Translations under genes and position numbers: made by a program
NCBI RefSeq assembly: GCF_014635065.1
Contig: NZ_BMCG01000001.1
Location: forward strand, 310,001 to 374,000
Direction: 5' to 3'
DNA from: Oxalicibacterium flavum
Lineage (GTDB): Bacteria > Pseudomonadota > Gammaproteobacteria > Burkholderiales > Burkholderiaceae_D
Length of the DNA: 64,000 bases
Part shown: piece by piece, positions 36,192 through 45,793 of the stretch
How the letters are laid out: each line of letters starts with the position of its first letter
Numbering within the stretch: position 1 is the first letter of the stretch
The notes under the pieces: model-generated
Told to the model about the DNA's origin: nothing
What the model saw: only the letters and a program-made list of their open reading frames with translations
Databases searched by the model: none

Positions 36192-37406
36192 TCAGGGCGC
36201 GATGCCAAGGATGGCGCAGGCCTTGCGCAGGTTGTCCTGCGCCTGTTCCATGGTCGGCGCGACGAAGGTGATGTGCCCCATCTTGCGCGCGCGGCGCGCC
36301 ACGTCCTTGCCGTACAGGTGCAAGTTGGCGCCAGGAATCGCCAGCACCTTGTCCCACTGCGGTTCGCGCGGCGGCGTGGTCTTGTCGTCGGCGCCCGGCT
36401 CGAACCAGATGTCGCCGAGGATGTTGAGCATGGCGGCCGGCGAATGCTGGCGCACGTCGCCCAACGGCAGGCGCGCCATCGCGCGCACCTGCTGCGCGAA
36501 CTGGCTGGTGATGCAGGCGTCGATCGTGTAGTGGCCGCTGTTGTGCGGACGCGGCGCCATTTCGTTGACGACCACCGAACCGTCGGTCAGCACGAAGAAT
36601 TCGATGCACAGCACGCCGACGTAGCCCAACTGTTTGATCACGGCCAGCGTCGCGGCCTGCGCCTTGTCGGCGGCTTCCTTGCCGATGTTCGGGCCCGGCA
36701 CCATGGTGGTGAACAGGATGCCGTCGCGATGCACGTTCTCGGCGATCGGATAGACCACCGCCTGGCCGTCGGCACCGCGCGCAGCGAGCACCGAAATCTC
36801 GTAGGCCAGCGGCAGCATCTTTTCGAGCACGCAGACCACGCCGTTCATGGCGGCGAAGGCGTCGCGCAATTCCTCGCGCGTCTTCACGCGCACCTGGCCC
36901 TTGCCGTCGTAACCGAGGCGCGCGGTCTTCAGGATGCCCGGCAGCAGATCGTCCGGCACCTGGTCCAGATCGGCTTCGGTGCGGATTTCCTTGTGCGCGG
37001 CCGGGAACACGCCGGAGATGGTCGCGCATTCGACGAAGAAGCGTTTTTCCTCGAGCCGGTCCTGCGCGATCGCCACGCAGGCGCCGGAAGGCGCGACGAA
37101 GGCGTGCTCGGCCAGATACGACAGGCTGCGCGCCGAGACGTTTTCGAATTCGGTGGTGACCGCCGCGCATTGCGCGGCCAGCTTGTTCAAGCCTTCGGTA
37201 TCGGTATAGCCCGAGCACAGCAGCTGGTCGGCCGCATGGCCGGCCGGGCAATCGAGCGCGGGTTCGAGCACCGCGACCTTGAAGCCCATCTTCTGCGCCG
37301 CGTGCACGAACATGCGGCCGAGCTGGCCGCCGCCCATCACGCCGAGCCAGGTGGCCGGCGAGGCGGAAGGATTCGAAGGCTTGTGGGAGGAGAATTGTTC
37401 GTTCAT
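36192..37406 (-). CDS. purK: N5-carboxyaminoimidazole ribonucleotide synthase
   Basis: ATP-grasp enzyme that carboxylates AIR to N5-CAIR with bicarbonate in purine synthesis. 404 residues with [13 protein letters not shown] near 22-34, the central ATP-grasp domain, and [15 protein letters not shown] with metal- and ATP-binding residues. Its start overlaps the purE stop by 4 bp, so PurE, which takes the unstable product, is made from the same message. Confidence 0.97.
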   Translation of the reverse strand: MNEQFSSHKPSNPSASPATWLGVMGGGQLGRMFVHAAQKMGFKVAVLEPALDCPAGHAADQLLCSGYTDTEGLNKLAAQCAAVTTEFENVSARSLSYLAEHAFVAPSGACVAIAQDRLEEKRFFVECATISGVFPAAHKEIRTEADLDQVPDDLLPGILKTARLGYDGKGQVRVKTREELRDAFAAMNGVVCVLEKMLPLAYEISVLAARGADGQAVVYPIAENVHRDGILFTTMVPGPNIGKEAADKAQAATLAVIKQLGYVGVLCIEFFVLTDGSVVVNEMAPRPHNSGHYTIDACITSQFAQQVRAMARLPLGDVRQHSPAAMLNILGDIWFEPGADDKTTPPREPQWDKVLAIPGANLHLYGKDVARRARKMGHITFVAPTMEQAQDNLRKACAILGIAP

Positions 37407-37906
37407 GTCGGCAGGCTCATTTCCATGGCGATCTGCGTCTGGCGCGCGCGGAACTCTTCGAGCTTGGCGGCCAGCGCGTGGTCGGTAGTAGCCAGCAGCG
37501 CAATCGCCGCCAGCGCGGCATTGGCGGCGCCCGCCTCGCCGATGGCGAAGGTGGAGACCGGAATACCCTTTGGCATCTGCACGATGGACAGCAGCGAATC
37601 CTCGCCGCGTAGATACTTGGAAGGCACCGGCACGCCCATCACGGGCACGATGGTCTTGGCCGCGATCATGCCCGGCAGGTGCGCGGCGCCGCCGGCACCG
37701 GCGATGATGGCGCGCAGGCCGCGCGCGCGCGCCGATTCGGCGTAGGTAAACATCTGGTCCGGCATGCGGTGCGCGGAGACCACCTGCGCCTCATGCGCGA
37801 CGCCGAATTCCTTGAGGATCGCCACGGCATGCTGCATCACATCCCAGTCCGAAGAAGAACCCATGACCACGCCGACCAGCGGCGCGCCTGCGGTATTGTC
37901 TGCCAT
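37403..37906 (-). CDS. purE: N5-carboxyaminoimidazole ribonucleotide mutase
   Basis: Class I PurE, which moves the carboxyl group of N5-CAIR to give CAIR. 167 residues with [11 protein letters not shown] (near 14-24), SAHRMPDQM and [11 protein letters not shown]; the histidines are the conserved catalytic and binding ones. Pairing with purK confirms the bacterial two-step route. Confidence 0.97.
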   Translation of the reverse strand: MADNTAGAPLVGVVMGSSSDWDVMQHAVAILKEFGVAHEAQVVSAHRMPDQMFTYAESARARGLRAIIAGAGGAAHLPGMIAAKTIVPVMGVPVPSKYLRGEDSLLSIVQMPKGIPVSTFAIGEAGAANAALAAIALLATTDHALAAKLEEFRARQTQIAMEMSLPT

Positions 37907-37916
37907 GCTGTACTCC

Positions 37917-38804
37917 TTACTGTTGGCCGGTCAGACGCGTCAGCGCCTCGCGGTACTTGGCGCCGGTCTTGTCGATGACGTCGGGCGGCAGCGTCGGTGC
38001 CGGCGCGACCTTCTTCCATTCGGTCAGCGTTTCCAGATAGTCGCGCACGAACTGCTTGTCGAAGGACGGCGGCGAGATGCCCGTCGCATACGAATCGGCC
38101 GGCCAGAAGCGCGAGGAATCGGCGGTCAGCACTTCGTCCATCAGGTGCAGCGTGCCATCCTTGTCGAGACCGAATTCGAACTTGGTGTCGGCGATGATGA
38201 TGCCCTTGGTCGCTGCGTAGTCGGCGGCGGTCTTGTAGAGCTTGATGCTGACGTCGCGGATTTTTTCGGCCAGTTCCTTGCCGATGCGTTTTTCCATTTC
38301 CGCGAAGCTGATGTTCTCGTCATGCTCGCCGAGGTCGGCCTTGGCCGCCGGCGTGAAGATCGGTTCGGCCAGTTTCTCGGCCTGCTTGAGACCGACCGGC
38401 AACTGCACGCCGCAGACGGCGCCGGTCTTCTGATAGTCGCTCCAGCCGGAACCGATCAGGTAGCCGCGTACCACCGCTTCCACCAGAATCGGCTGCAGGC
38501 GCTTGGCGACCACGGCGCGGCCCTTGACCTGCGCGACCTCGTCGGGCGCCACCACGCTTTCGGGCGCGATGCCGGTCAGGTGATTGGGCACGATGTCCTT
38601 GAGCTTGTCGAACCAGAAGTCCGACATGCGGTTGAGCACCTCGCCCTTGCCGGGAATCGGCTCGTTCATCACGACGTCGAAGGCGGACAGACGATCGCTG
38701 GTGACGATCAGGATCTTGTCGTCGCCGACCGCGTAGTTGTCGCGCACCTTGCCGCGACCGAGCAGCGGCAGGGAAGTGATGGTGGATTGATACAGACTGG
38801 TCAT
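37917..38804 (-). CDS. purC: SAICAR synthetase
   Basis: Joins CAIR and aspartate with ATP to SAICAR in purine synthesis. 295 residues, the longer betaproteobacterial form. [14 protein letters not shown] (near 14-27), [11 protein letters not shown] and the mid-protein [18 protein letters not shown] are conserved. ATG 38804 has a GGAAA SD; the longer frame from 38858 would run through the hairpin at 38824. Ten bp before purE. Confidence 0.96.
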   Translation of the reverse strand: MTSLYQSTITSLPLLGRGKVRDNYAVGDDKILIVTSDRLSAFDVVMNEPIPGKGEVLNRMSDFWFDKLKDIVPNHLTGIAPESVVAPDEVAQVKGRAVVAKRLQPILVEAVVRGYLIGSGWSDYQKTGAVCGVQLPVGLKQAEKLAEPIFTPAAKADLGEHDENISFAEMEKRIGKELAEKIRDVSIKLYKTAADYAATKGIIIADTKFEFGLDKDGTLHLMDEVLTADSSRFWPADSYATGISPPSFDKQFVRDYLETLTEWKKVAPAPTLPPDVIDKTGAKYREALTRLTGQQ

Positions 38805-38823
38805 GACATTTCCATAAATATCA

Positions 38824-38847
38824 ACGGCGATCCGTAGGGATCGCCGT
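38824..38847 (-). terminator. Hairpin between fba and purC
   Basis: ACGGCGATCC and GGATCGCCGT form a perfect 10-bp stem with a 4-base loop. On the minus strand it is followed by TGATATTTAT, only partly U-rich, so it may be a partial terminator that lowers read-through from fba into the purine genes. Confidence 0.55.
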
Positions 38848-38918
38848 GGTGGAAGCAACCGTGCGCCGGCTGCGTGCAGGATCGAATTATCGCGCAGTTT
38901 TGCCGCGCAGTTTAGTCA

Positions 38919-39983
38919 TTACTGCACGATTTGCGCAAGTTCGCCGTTTTTGTAGCGTTCTGCCATCTTTTCCAGCGGAACCGGCTTGATCTTCGCAGCC
39001 TGGCCTTCGCAGCCGAAGGCGATGAAGCGCGCCTTGCAGACTTCCTTGGCGGCGGCCTTGGCCGGCTTCAGGTAGTCGCGCGGATCGAACTTGCCCGGGT
39101 TTTCGGCCATGAAGCGGCGGATCGCACCCGTCATCGCAAGGCGGATGTCGGTATCGATGTTGATTTTGCGCACGCCGTTCTTGATGCCTTCCTGGATTTC
39201 CTCGACCGGCACTCCATAGGTTTCCTTCATGTCGCCGCCGAACTGGCGGATCTCGGCCAGCAATTCCTGCGGCACCGACGACGAACCGTGCATGACAAGG
39301 TGGGTGTTCGGAATGCGCGTGTGGATTTCGCGGATGCGGTCGATGGCGAGGATGTCGCCGGTCGGCTTCTTGGTGAACTTGTAGGCACCGTGCGAGGTGC
39401 CGATCGCGATCGCGAGCGCATCGCACTGCGTCTGCTTGACGAAGTCGGCAGCCTGCTCGACGTCGGTCAGCAGCTGCTCGCGCGTCATCGTGCCTTCGGC
39501 ACCGTGGCCGTCTTCCTTGTCGCCCTTCATGGTTTCCAGCGAACCGAGCACGCCGAGTTCGGCTTCCACCGTGACGCCGATCGCATGCGAGAACGCCACG
39601 ACCTGGCGCGACACCTCGACGTTGTATTCGTAGCTGGCGACCGTCTTGCCGTCCGCGGTCAGCGAACCGTCCATCATCACCGACGAGAAGCCAGAACGGA
39701 TCGCCGCCATGCAGACCGCCGGCGACTGGCCGTGATCCTGGTGCATCACGACCGGGATGTGCGGATAGGCTTCGACCGCGGCCAGGATCAGGTGGCGCAG
39801 GAAAGGCTCGCCCGCGTATTTGCGCGCGCCGGCCGAAGCCTGCATGATCACCGGCGCGCCGACCTCGTCGGCCGCTTCCATGATGGCGCAGACCTGCTCG
39901 AGGTTGTTGACGTTGAAGGCCGGCAGGCCATAGCCGTTTTCGGCGGCGTGGTCCAGCAGTTGACGCAGGGATACGAGTGCCAT
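38919..39983 (-). CDS. fba: Fructose-1,6-bisphosphate aldolase, class II
   Basis: Zinc-dependent aldolase of glycolysis and gluconeogenesis (and of the Calvin cycle in CbbA relatives). 354 residues with [10 protein letters not shown] (21-30), HQDHGQ with the catalytic Asp83 and zinc His84, EAELGVLG, and GTSHGAYKF. Start ATG 39983 gives the usual [16 protein letters not shown]-terminus. 131 bp after pgk on the same strand; no pyruvate kinase gene lies between them. Confidence 0.97.
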   Translation of the reverse strand: MALVSLRQLLDHAAENGYGLPAFNVNNLEQVCAIMEAADEVGAPVIMQASAGARKYAGEPFLRHLILAAVEAYPHIPVVMHQDHGQSPAVCMAAIRSGFSSVMMDGSLTADGKTVASYEYNVEVSRQVVAFSHAIGVTVEAELGVLGSLETMKGDKEDGHGAEGTMTREQLLTDVEQAADFVKQTQCDALAIAIGTSHGAYKFTKKPTGDILAIDRIREIHTRIPNTHLVMHGSSSVPQELLAEIRQFGGDMKETYGVPVEEIQEGIKNGVRKINIDTDIRLAMTGAIRRFMAENPGKFDPRDYLKPAKAAAKEVCKARFIAFGCEGQAAKIKPVPLEKMAERYKNGELAQIVQ

Positions 39984-40114
39984 GTGAATCTCCAGATATC
40001 TAAATGTTTCGATGCGGATGGTACGGCATCCGTGCAAGCAATGTGTGCGCCGCGCCATCCATGCCGTGCCGGATCGTCCGGCGCGGCCTTGCCAACCTTG
40101 TCAAACCGTGCAGA

Positions 40115-41308
40115 TCAATCCTGCGCGCGCTGCGCCAGGATCTCGACCGCCGGCAGCGTCTTTCCTTCGAGGAATTCGAGGAAGGCGCCGCCGCCGGTGG
40201 AAATGTAACCGATGCGGTCGGCGATGCCGTACTTGGCGATGGCCGCCAGGGTGTCGCCGCCGCCCGCGACCGAAAAGCCTTTCGACTCCGCAATCGCCAG
40301 CGCCAGCGTCTTGGTGCCTTCCGCGAACTGGTCGAACTCGAACACGCCGACCGGACCGTTCCAGACGATGGTACCGGCGCCGGCGATCTGCTTCGCCAGC
40401 GTGGCCGCCGTCTGCGGGCCGATGTCGAGGATCATGTCGTCGTCGGCCACTTCCGCCACCGCCTTGACGGTAGCGGCCGCGGTCGGCGCGAATTCCTTGG
40501 CGCACACCACATCCACCGGGATCGGCACCGAGGCGCCGCGCGTTGCCATCATGTCGATGATGGCCTTGGCCTGATCGACCAGATCGGGCTCGGCCAGCGA
40601 CTTGCCGATCTTGAGTCCGGCCGCCAGCATGAAGGTATTGGCGATGCCGCCGCCGACGATCAGGTGATCGACCTTGTCGGCCAGCGTCTTCAGGATGGTC
40701 AGCTTGGTCGAGACCTTGGAACCGGCCACGATCGCCAGCAGCGGCTTGGCCGGCTGGAACAGCGCCTTGCCCAGCGCATCGAGCTCGGCCGCCAGCAGCG
40801 GGCCGGCGCACGCCACCGGCGCGAACTTCGCGATGCCGTGGGTGGTGGCTTCGGCGCGGTGCGCGGTGCCGAAGGCATCGTTCACATAGACATCGCACAG
40901 CGCCGCGATCTTCTGCGCCAGCGCTTCGTCGTTCTTTTTCTCGCCCTTGTTGACGCGGCAGTTCTCGAGCAGCACGACCTGGCCCGGCGCGACTTCCACA
41001 CCGTCGGTCCAGTTCTGCCGCAGTTCCACCGGCCGGTCCAGCAGTTCGCTCAGGCGGCGCGCGATCGGCGCCAGCGAGTCAGCCGCGGTCAGCGTGCCTT
41101 CCGTCGGACGGCCAAGGTGCGAGGTGACCATGACCGCGGCACCGGCGTCGAGCGCCTGTTCGATGGCCGGGACTGATGCGCGGATGCGCGTGTCCTCGGT
41201 GATGTTGCCATCGGCGTCCTGCGGCACGTTGAGATCGGCGCGGATGAAGACGCGCTTGCCGTGCAGTGCGCCCTGTGCGATCAGATCGCTCAATCTTTTG
41301 AATTGCAT
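40115..41308 (-). CDS. pgk: Phosphoglycerate kinase
   Basis: Transfers phosphate between 1,3-bisphosphoglycerate and ADP in glycolysis. 397 residues with FIRADLNVP (substrate site) and [12 protein letters not shown] near the start, the nucleotide-domain KVSTKL hinge and [11 protein letters not shown], and the C-terminal [12 protein letters not shown]. Followed by fba, so two glycolytic enzymes share a transcript. Confidence 0.97.
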   Translation of the reverse strand: MQFKRLSDLIAQGALHGKRVFIRADLNVPQDADGNITEDTRIRASVPAIEQALDAGAAVMVTSHLGRPTEGTLTAADSLAPIARRLSELLDRPVELRQNWTDGVEVAPGQVVLLENCRVNKGEKKNDEALAQKIAALCDVYVNDAFGTAHRAEATTHGIAKFAPVACAGPLLAAELDALGKALFQPAKPLLAIVAGSKVSTKLTILKTLADKVDHLIVGGGIANTFMLAAGLKIGKSLAEPDLVDQAKAIIDMMATRGASVPIPVDVVCAKEFAPTAAATVKAVAEVADDDMILDIGPQTAATLAKQIAGAGTIVWNGPVGVFEFDQFAEGTKTLALAIAESKGFSVAGGGDTLAAIAKYGIADRIGYISTGGGAFLEFLEGKTLPAVEILAQRAQD

Positions 41309-41625
41309 GTGTTGTTGCTTTGTTTAGAAATTCGCGGAAAACCGTTATTTTACCGTACAGGGTTCAGCAAAAAATCTTCCCTTGTTGCAATGCCTGCATC
41401 GATAAATCCGTCGATTAGAAGGCCGCGCCCTGAATAGATTCCTTGCCGGACGAAAAAAAGTTATCTATTTACTCATTTGTTGCCGTAATAAAACAAATCG
41501 TGTGCAACAGGACCATGTCGTCGGCCACATTTTCCGCGCGCCATCGGTCACGAACGTTTCGGGCCGGGTGCCGAATCCGCTAAAATCGATGCTTTACATA
41601 AATAACCGCACACTGGAGCTTGAAC
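41309..41625. other. 317-bp divergent gap between pgk and ilvE
   Basis: No gene is seen. AT-rich patches occur at 41345-41380 and 41450-41500. A weak promoter for ilvE may be TTTCGG (41557-41562), 18 bp, TAAAAT (41581-41586). An inverted pair TTTGTT/AACAAA lies near 41477-41500. No riboswitch or attenuator peptide rich in branched amino acids was found. Confidence 0.35.
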
Positions 41626-42546
41626 ATGTCGATGTCCGATCGCGACGGCAAAATTTGGAAGGATGGCCAACTGATTGACTGGCGCGATGCAACCATTCAC
41701 GTCCTGACCCATTCCCTGCACTACGGCATGGGTGTTTTCGAGGGCGTGCGCGCCTACAAGACCGACAAGGGCACCGCGATCTTCCGCCTCAAGGAGCACA
41801 CGCAGCGCCTGTTCAACTCCGCCAAGATCTTCCAGCTGAACATCCCGTTCGACCAGCAAACCATCATGCAGGCGCAGATCGACGTGATCCGCGAGAACAA
41901 GCTGGAATCCGGCTACCTCCGCCCGCTGGTCTGGATCGGCAGCGAAAAACTCGGCATTTCCGCCAAGGGCAACACCATCCACGTCGCGGTCGCGGCCTGG
42001 CCGTGGGGCGCGTACCTGGGCGAAGACGGCATGAACAAGGGCATCCGCGTCAAGACCTCGTCCTACACGCGCCATCACGTCAACGTCTCGCTGGTGCGCG
42101 CCAAGGCATCGGGCTACTACATCAACTCCATTCTCGCCAACCAGGAAGCGCTGGCCGACGGCTACGACGAAGCGCTGCTGCTCGACACCGACGGCTACGT
42201 CTCGGAAGGCTCGGGCGAAAACGTCTTCATCGTCAAGAACGGCAAGATCTATACGCCGGACCTCGCCTCCTGCCTGGACGGCATCACGCGCGACGCCGTG
42301 CTGACCATGGCGCGCGACCTCGGCATCGCCGTCATCGAAAAACGCATCACGCGCGACGAGATGTACTGCGCCGACGAAGCCTTCTTCACCGGCACCGCCG
42401 CCGAAGTCACGCCGATCCGCGAACTCGACAACCGCCAGATCGGCGACGGCACGCGCGGTCCGGTCACGACGCGCCTGCAGGCGCTGTTCTTCGACGCGGT
42501 GGCCGGCCGCGCGCCGCAGTACAGCCACTGGCTCACGCTGGTCTGA
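41626..42546 (+). CDS. ilvE: Branched-chain amino acid aminotransferase
   Basis: PLP fold-type IV aminotransferase for leucine, isoleucine and valine. 306 residues; HSLHYGMGVFEGVRAY (29-44) holds the substrate arginine, the PLP lysine is Lys160 in VRAKASGYY, and GSGENVF and TGTAAEVTPI bind phosphate. ATG 41626 is chosen because GGAG lies seven bases before it; an in-frame TTG at 41620 lacks spacing. Possibly co-transcribed with the zinc-finger gene 99 bp on. Confidence 0.96.
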   Translation: MSMSDRDGKIWKDGQLIDWRDATIHVLTHSLHYGMGVFEGVRAYKTDKGTAIFRLKEHTQRLFNSAKIFQLNIPFDQQTIMQAQIDVIRENKLESGYLRPLVWIGSEKLGISAKGNTIHVAVAAWPWGAYLGEDGMNKGIRVKTSSYTRHHVNVSLVRAKASGYYINSILANQEALADGYDEALLLDTDGYVSEGSGENVFIVKNGKIYTPDLASCLDGITRDAVLTMARDLGIAVIEKRITRDEMYCADEAFFTGTAAEVTPIRELDNRQIGDGTRGPVTTRLQALFFDAVAGRAPQYSHWLTLV

Positions 42547-42645
42547 CCGGCACGTTGCGGGCGGCCCACATTCGCTGGCCGAATCGGTCGCCGCGGCTTA
42601 TCATTCCCACACTTCTTTCCAAGTAAAAGCAATACGGAGATTTTC

Positions 42646-42846
42646 ATGACAGCAGCAACGCAAGACAGCGTGTCCGCAATCGAACTCGACGGCAAGGACC
42701 TGCCCGCCTACTGCCCCAACCCGGCAATGACTTCGTGGAGCTCGCATCCGCGCGTATTCCTCGACCTGTCGCACGGCGAAGCCAAGTGCCCGTACTGCGG
42801 CACGCAATACCGCCTGAAGCCGGGTGCCGTGGTGCATCACCACTGA
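42646..42846 (+). CDS. Zinc-finger CHCC domain protein
   Basis: A 66-residue protein with the zf-CHCC pattern: Cys in AYCPNP, His in HPRVFLDL, then AKCPYCGTQYRL, the last two Cys of the site. The family is related to the mitochondrial complex I subunit NDUFS6; in Proteobacteria it often lies beside ilvE. Its stop overlaps the next start (TGATG). Confidence 0.92.
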   Translation: MTAATQDSVSAIELDGKDLPAYCPNPAMTSWSSHPRVFLDLSHGEAKCPYCGTQYRLKPGAVVHHH

Positions 42847-43277
42847 TGTCCAAGGCGCGCAAGCAGTTCGGTTCGGCCGATCACATCGAGACGGCGTTCT
42901 ACGACGCCATTGGCCGCGCCGATCTCGATGACCTGATGGCCTTGTGGGCGGACGATGAGGAAATCGTCTGCATCCACCCGGACGGCACGCGCCTGATCGG
43001 CTATACCGCCATCCGCTCCTCGTGGGCGGACATCTTCACCCGCGGCGGCGTGCACATCCATCCCGTGCAGCTGCATGCCTCGCAGAACCTGATGAGCGCC
43101 GTGCACAACCTGATCGAGGAAGTCGGCACGCCCGAAGGCAAGCAACGCGACGTCCACATCATCGCCACCAACGTCTATGTCAAGACGCCGCAGGGCTGGC
43201 GCATCGTCGTGCATCACGCATCGGTGGCGCCCGGCAGGCACGAGACGGAACGGGTGTCGAGCACCATCCTGCACTGA
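42846..43277 (+). CDS. NTF2/SnoaL-like protein (DUF4440 type)
   Basis: A 143-residue protein of the cone-shaped NTF2-like fold. IETAFYDAIGRADLDDLMALWADDEEIVCIHPDGTRLIGYTAIRSSW is a typical first half (family marker), followed by beta strands ending GWRIVVHHAS. No catalytic residues can be assigned. Coupled to the zinc-finger gene by a one-base overlap, so both are made together. ATG 42846 is the family-like start. Confidence 0.85.
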   Translation: MSKARKQFGSADHIETAFYDAIGRADLDDLMALWADDEEIVCIHPDGTRLIGYTAIRSSWADIFTRGGVHIHPVQLHASQNLMSAVHNLIEEVGTPEGKQRDVHIIATNVYVKTPQGWRIVVHHASVAPGRHETERVSSTILH

Positions 43278-43358
43278 CGGCGTGCCCGCTTCGCTCACGC
43301 CTTCTCTTTCCGCGCTTTCCACACGATCGCGCGCCATGTTCTTCCCGATCCGATCCGC

Positions 43359-44315
43359 ATGAGTTATTCCGCACCGTGGTGGCTGCCGGGCGGCCACCTG
43401 CAAACCATCTATCCCGCCAAGCTGATCGCCAAGCCCTTCGTGTTCTATCGGCGCGAACGCTGGCAGACGCCGGACCAGGATTTCATCGACATCGACTTTC
43501 TCGACGACCGTGCCGAGACGCCCTTCCTCGTCCTGTTCCACGGACTCGAAGGCTCGTCCGACAGCCACTACGCGCGTGCCCTGATGGCACACATCGCCGG
43601 GCTCGGCTGGTCGGGCGCGGTGGTGCACTTCCGCGGCTGCTCGGGCGAGATCAACCTCGCACCGCGCTTCTATCATTCCGGCGACGCCGCCGAGATCGAC
43701 TGGATCCTGCGCCGGCTGGGGCCGCAACTGCGTACGCGCGGCGCCACGCGCATCTACGCGGTCGGCGTCTCGCTCGGCGGCAATGCGCTGCTGCGCTGGC
43801 TCGGCGAATCGCAGCATGAAGCCGAGATCGTTGACGCCGCCTGCGCCGTTTCCGCCCCGCTCGATCTGGCCGGCGGCGGCGCCGCGCTCGGACGCGGCTT
43901 CAACATGGTCTATACGCGCGTGTTCCTCAAGACGCTGCGCGAGAAAAGCCTGCAGAAACTGCTGCAATTCCCCGACCTGTTCGACCGCGAGGCCATGCTG
44001 CAGTCGCGCAACCTGTACGCCTTCGACAACATCGTCACCGCGCCGCTGCATGGCTACCGCGATACCGACGATTACTGGCACCGCGCCAGCGCGCGATACG
44101 TGCTGTCCGACATCACGGTGCCGTCGCTGATCCTCAACGCGCGCAACGACCCCTTCCTGCCGCAGCAATATCTGCCAACCGACGCCTCGCCCAGCGTCAC
44201 GCTCGAATACCCTGCCGAAGGGGGCCACGTCGGCTTCGCCACCGGCCCCTTCCCCGGCAATCTGAACTGGCTGCCGCAACGCGTGGTCAACTTCCTGCAA
44301 GACGCGGCACCCTGA
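43359..44315 (+). CDS. YheT-family alpha/beta hydrolase
   Basis: A 318-residue hydrolase with WLPGGHLQTIYP at the N-terminus, a hallmark of the YheT/ABHD1 group. The nucleophile elbow is GVSLGGN (near 145-151), the acid probably Asp in NARNDPFLP and the base His in EGGHVGF. Role in the cell is poorly known for the family. Followed after 18 bp by the next gene. Confidence 0.92.
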   Translation: MSYSAPWWLPGGHLQTIYPAKLIAKPFVFYRRERWQTPDQDFIDIDFLDDRAETPFLVLFHGLEGSSDSHYARALMAHIAGLGWSGAVVHFRGCSGEINLAPRFYHSGDAAEIDWILRRLGPQLRTRGATRIYAVGVSLGGNALLRWLGESQHEAEIVDAACAVSAPLDLAGGGAALGRGFNMVYTRVFLKTLREKSLQKLLQFPDLFDREAMLQSRNLYAFDNIVTAPLHGYRDTDDYWHRASARYVLSDITVPSLILNARNDPFLPQQYLPTDASPSVTLEYPAEGGHVGFATGPFPGNLNWLPQRVVNFLQDAAP

Positions 44316-44333
44316 CCGCGCACGGGAGCGCCC

Positions 44334-44936
44334 ATGGATGAGATCGTCAAGCAAGCCCTCGCCAAATGGCCCAACGTTCCGCACTGCCACGGCTGGCTCG
44401 CGCTCGACGCACGCGGCTACTGGCGCATGCGCGACGAACATGCGCAACGGCATGACCTGCCGGGCGAGCGCATCACCTCGCCTGCGCTGATCGGCTTCAT
44501 CCAGCGCAACTACACACACGACGACGAAGGCCGCTGGTATTTCCAGAACGGACCGCAGCGCGTCTATGTGGACCTGGAAGCCACACCCTATATCGCACGC
44601 ACCCATGCGGATGGCTTTGTCCGGCACACCGGGCAGCCCGTCACCCGTCTCGACGCCGTCTGGCTGACCGACCATGGACGCCTGCTGTTGCAAACGCAGG
44701 GCGAACCTTGCCTGCTGGACGATCGCGACATGGCCGAGTGCCTGCCGCGCATACGGTGCGATCAACATGCGATCGACGACGAATCGCTGCTGCACTGGCT
44801 GGAACAGGAAGGCAAGGGCCATGCGCTGACATTTGGCGACGGCCGCGATTGCGTGTCCGTGAGATTCATGAAGGAAGATGCGCTGGAAACACAATTCGGT
44901 TTCGTCAAACACCCGCAGGCGCCGCGCGGAGATTGA
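44334..44936 (+). CDS. Conserved hypothetical protein (DUF2944/2946-like)
   Basis: A 200-residue soluble protein beginning MDEIVKQALAKWPNVPHCHGWL. A conserved family in Betaproteobacteria that I recall as a DUF, but I am unsure of the number. Visible features: RNYTHDDEGRWYFQNGPQRVYV, which looks like a small beta domain, and no signal peptide, membrane helix or metal motif. It follows the YheT-like gene by 18 bp and is probably co-transcribed. Confidence 0.8.
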   Translation: MDEIVKQALAKWPNVPHCHGWLALDARGYWRMRDEHAQRHDLPGERITSPALIGFIQRNYTHDDEGRWYFQNGPQRVYVDLEATPYIARTHADGFVRHTGQPVTRLDAVWLTDHGRLLLQTQGEPCLLDDRDMAECLPRIRCDQHAIDDESLLHWLEQEGKGHALTFGDGRDCVSVRFMKEDALETQFGFVKHPQAPRGD

Positions 44937-44991
44937 ACCAAGGCCGGGATTTCCGGTCGATGACTTACCCTCCAACCAACAAGGAAGCACC

Positions 44992-45750
44992 GTGAGTACA
45001 CGTCAGATACTGGATCAACTATTGCAGTCCGGTCAGGACCTGGCCCGACAATGGGGCAGCGGACAGAATGCGGGTGGCGGGTTGTCGGACAGACTGAGCG
45101 GCATGCTGGGCGGCCAATCCGACAAAGCGGGCAACGACAACAACGGCCTTTCGTCGTTGCTGACGGGTTTCGGCGGAGGCGCAATCAGCGGCGGCGCACT
45201 GGCCATGCTTCTCAGCAGCAAGAAGGCGCGAAAAATGGGCGGCAACCTGGCCCTGTACGGCGGCATGGCCGCCCTGGGCGCGCTGGCCTACAAGGCTTAC
45301 GGCGACTGGCAGCGCGACAAGTCGCGGCAAGCCGGCAATACGGTGGCAGTGGCCGAACCGCAAACGCTGGACCGGCTGCCGGCCGCGCAGGCCGAGCAAC
45401 ACAGTTCCGCGATCCTGATCGCCATGATCGGAGCCGCCAAGGCAGATGGGCATATCGGCCCTGCAGAGACGCAGCTGCTCGAGCAGGAGTTGGCAAAACT
45501 CTCGGGCGACGCCAACGACCAGCGCTGGCTGCATGAAGAATTGACGCGTCCTCTCGATCCCGCCGCAGTGGCACGCGCATCCAGCACGCCCGAAATGGCA
45601 GCCGAGATGTACCTGGCCAGTCTGCTGGTCGTCGATGAAGAAACCTTCATGGAGCGCGCCTATCTGGATCAACTGGCAAAAGAACTCAAACTGAATCCGG
45701 ATCTCAAGACCAGACTCGAACAGCAGATACGCGATATCTCCAAGGTCTAG
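44992..45750 (+). CDS. YebE/TerB-like protein (DUF533)
   Basis: A 252-residue protein: N-terminal Gln/Gly-rich stretch, a Gly/Ala-rich hydrophobic segment (GGGAISGGALAMLL ... ALYGGMAALGALAYKAY, about 60-100) that may insert in the inner membrane, and a C-terminal TerB-like helical domain with IAMIGAAKADGHIGPAE (acidic motif) and LASLLVVDEETFMERAYLDQLA. Start GTG 44992 with SD AAGGAAG. Related to E. coli YebE, an envelope-stress gene; function not established. Confidence 0.88.
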   Translation: MSTRQILDQLLQSGQDLARQWGSGQNAGGGLSDRLSGMLGGQSDKAGNDNNGLSSLLTGFGGGAISGGALAMLLSSKKARKMGGNLALYGGMAALGALAYKAYGDWQRDKSRQAGNTVAVAEPQTLDRLPAAQAEQHSSAILIAMIGAAKADGHIGPAETQLLEQELAKLSGDANDQRWLHEELTRPLDPAAVARASSTPEMAAEMYLASLLVVDEETFMERAYLDQLAKELKLNPDLKTRLEQQIRDISKV

Positions 45751-45765
45751 CGCGTTCCATACCGC

Positions 45766-45793
45766 AAAAGGCAGCATCGCTTCCGCTGCCTTT
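45766..45793. terminator. Bidirectional terminator, YebE-like / M48 protease
   Basis: AAAGGCAGC (45767-45775) pairs with GCTGCCTTT (45785-45793), between convergent genes. Confidence 0.8.

Noticed and set aside
35385-37745. 786-codon open frame on plus across sua5, purK and purE
   Set aside because: Opposite strand of three conserved genes; no family features.
41309-41625. Branched-chain attenuator or riboswitch before ilvE
   Set aside because: No leader peptide rich in Leu, Ile or Val and no terminator hairpin near the start.
42837-44990. 717-codon open frame on minus across the NTF2-like and YheT-like genes
   Set aside because: Antisense shadow; the plus-strand genes have recognisable motifs.
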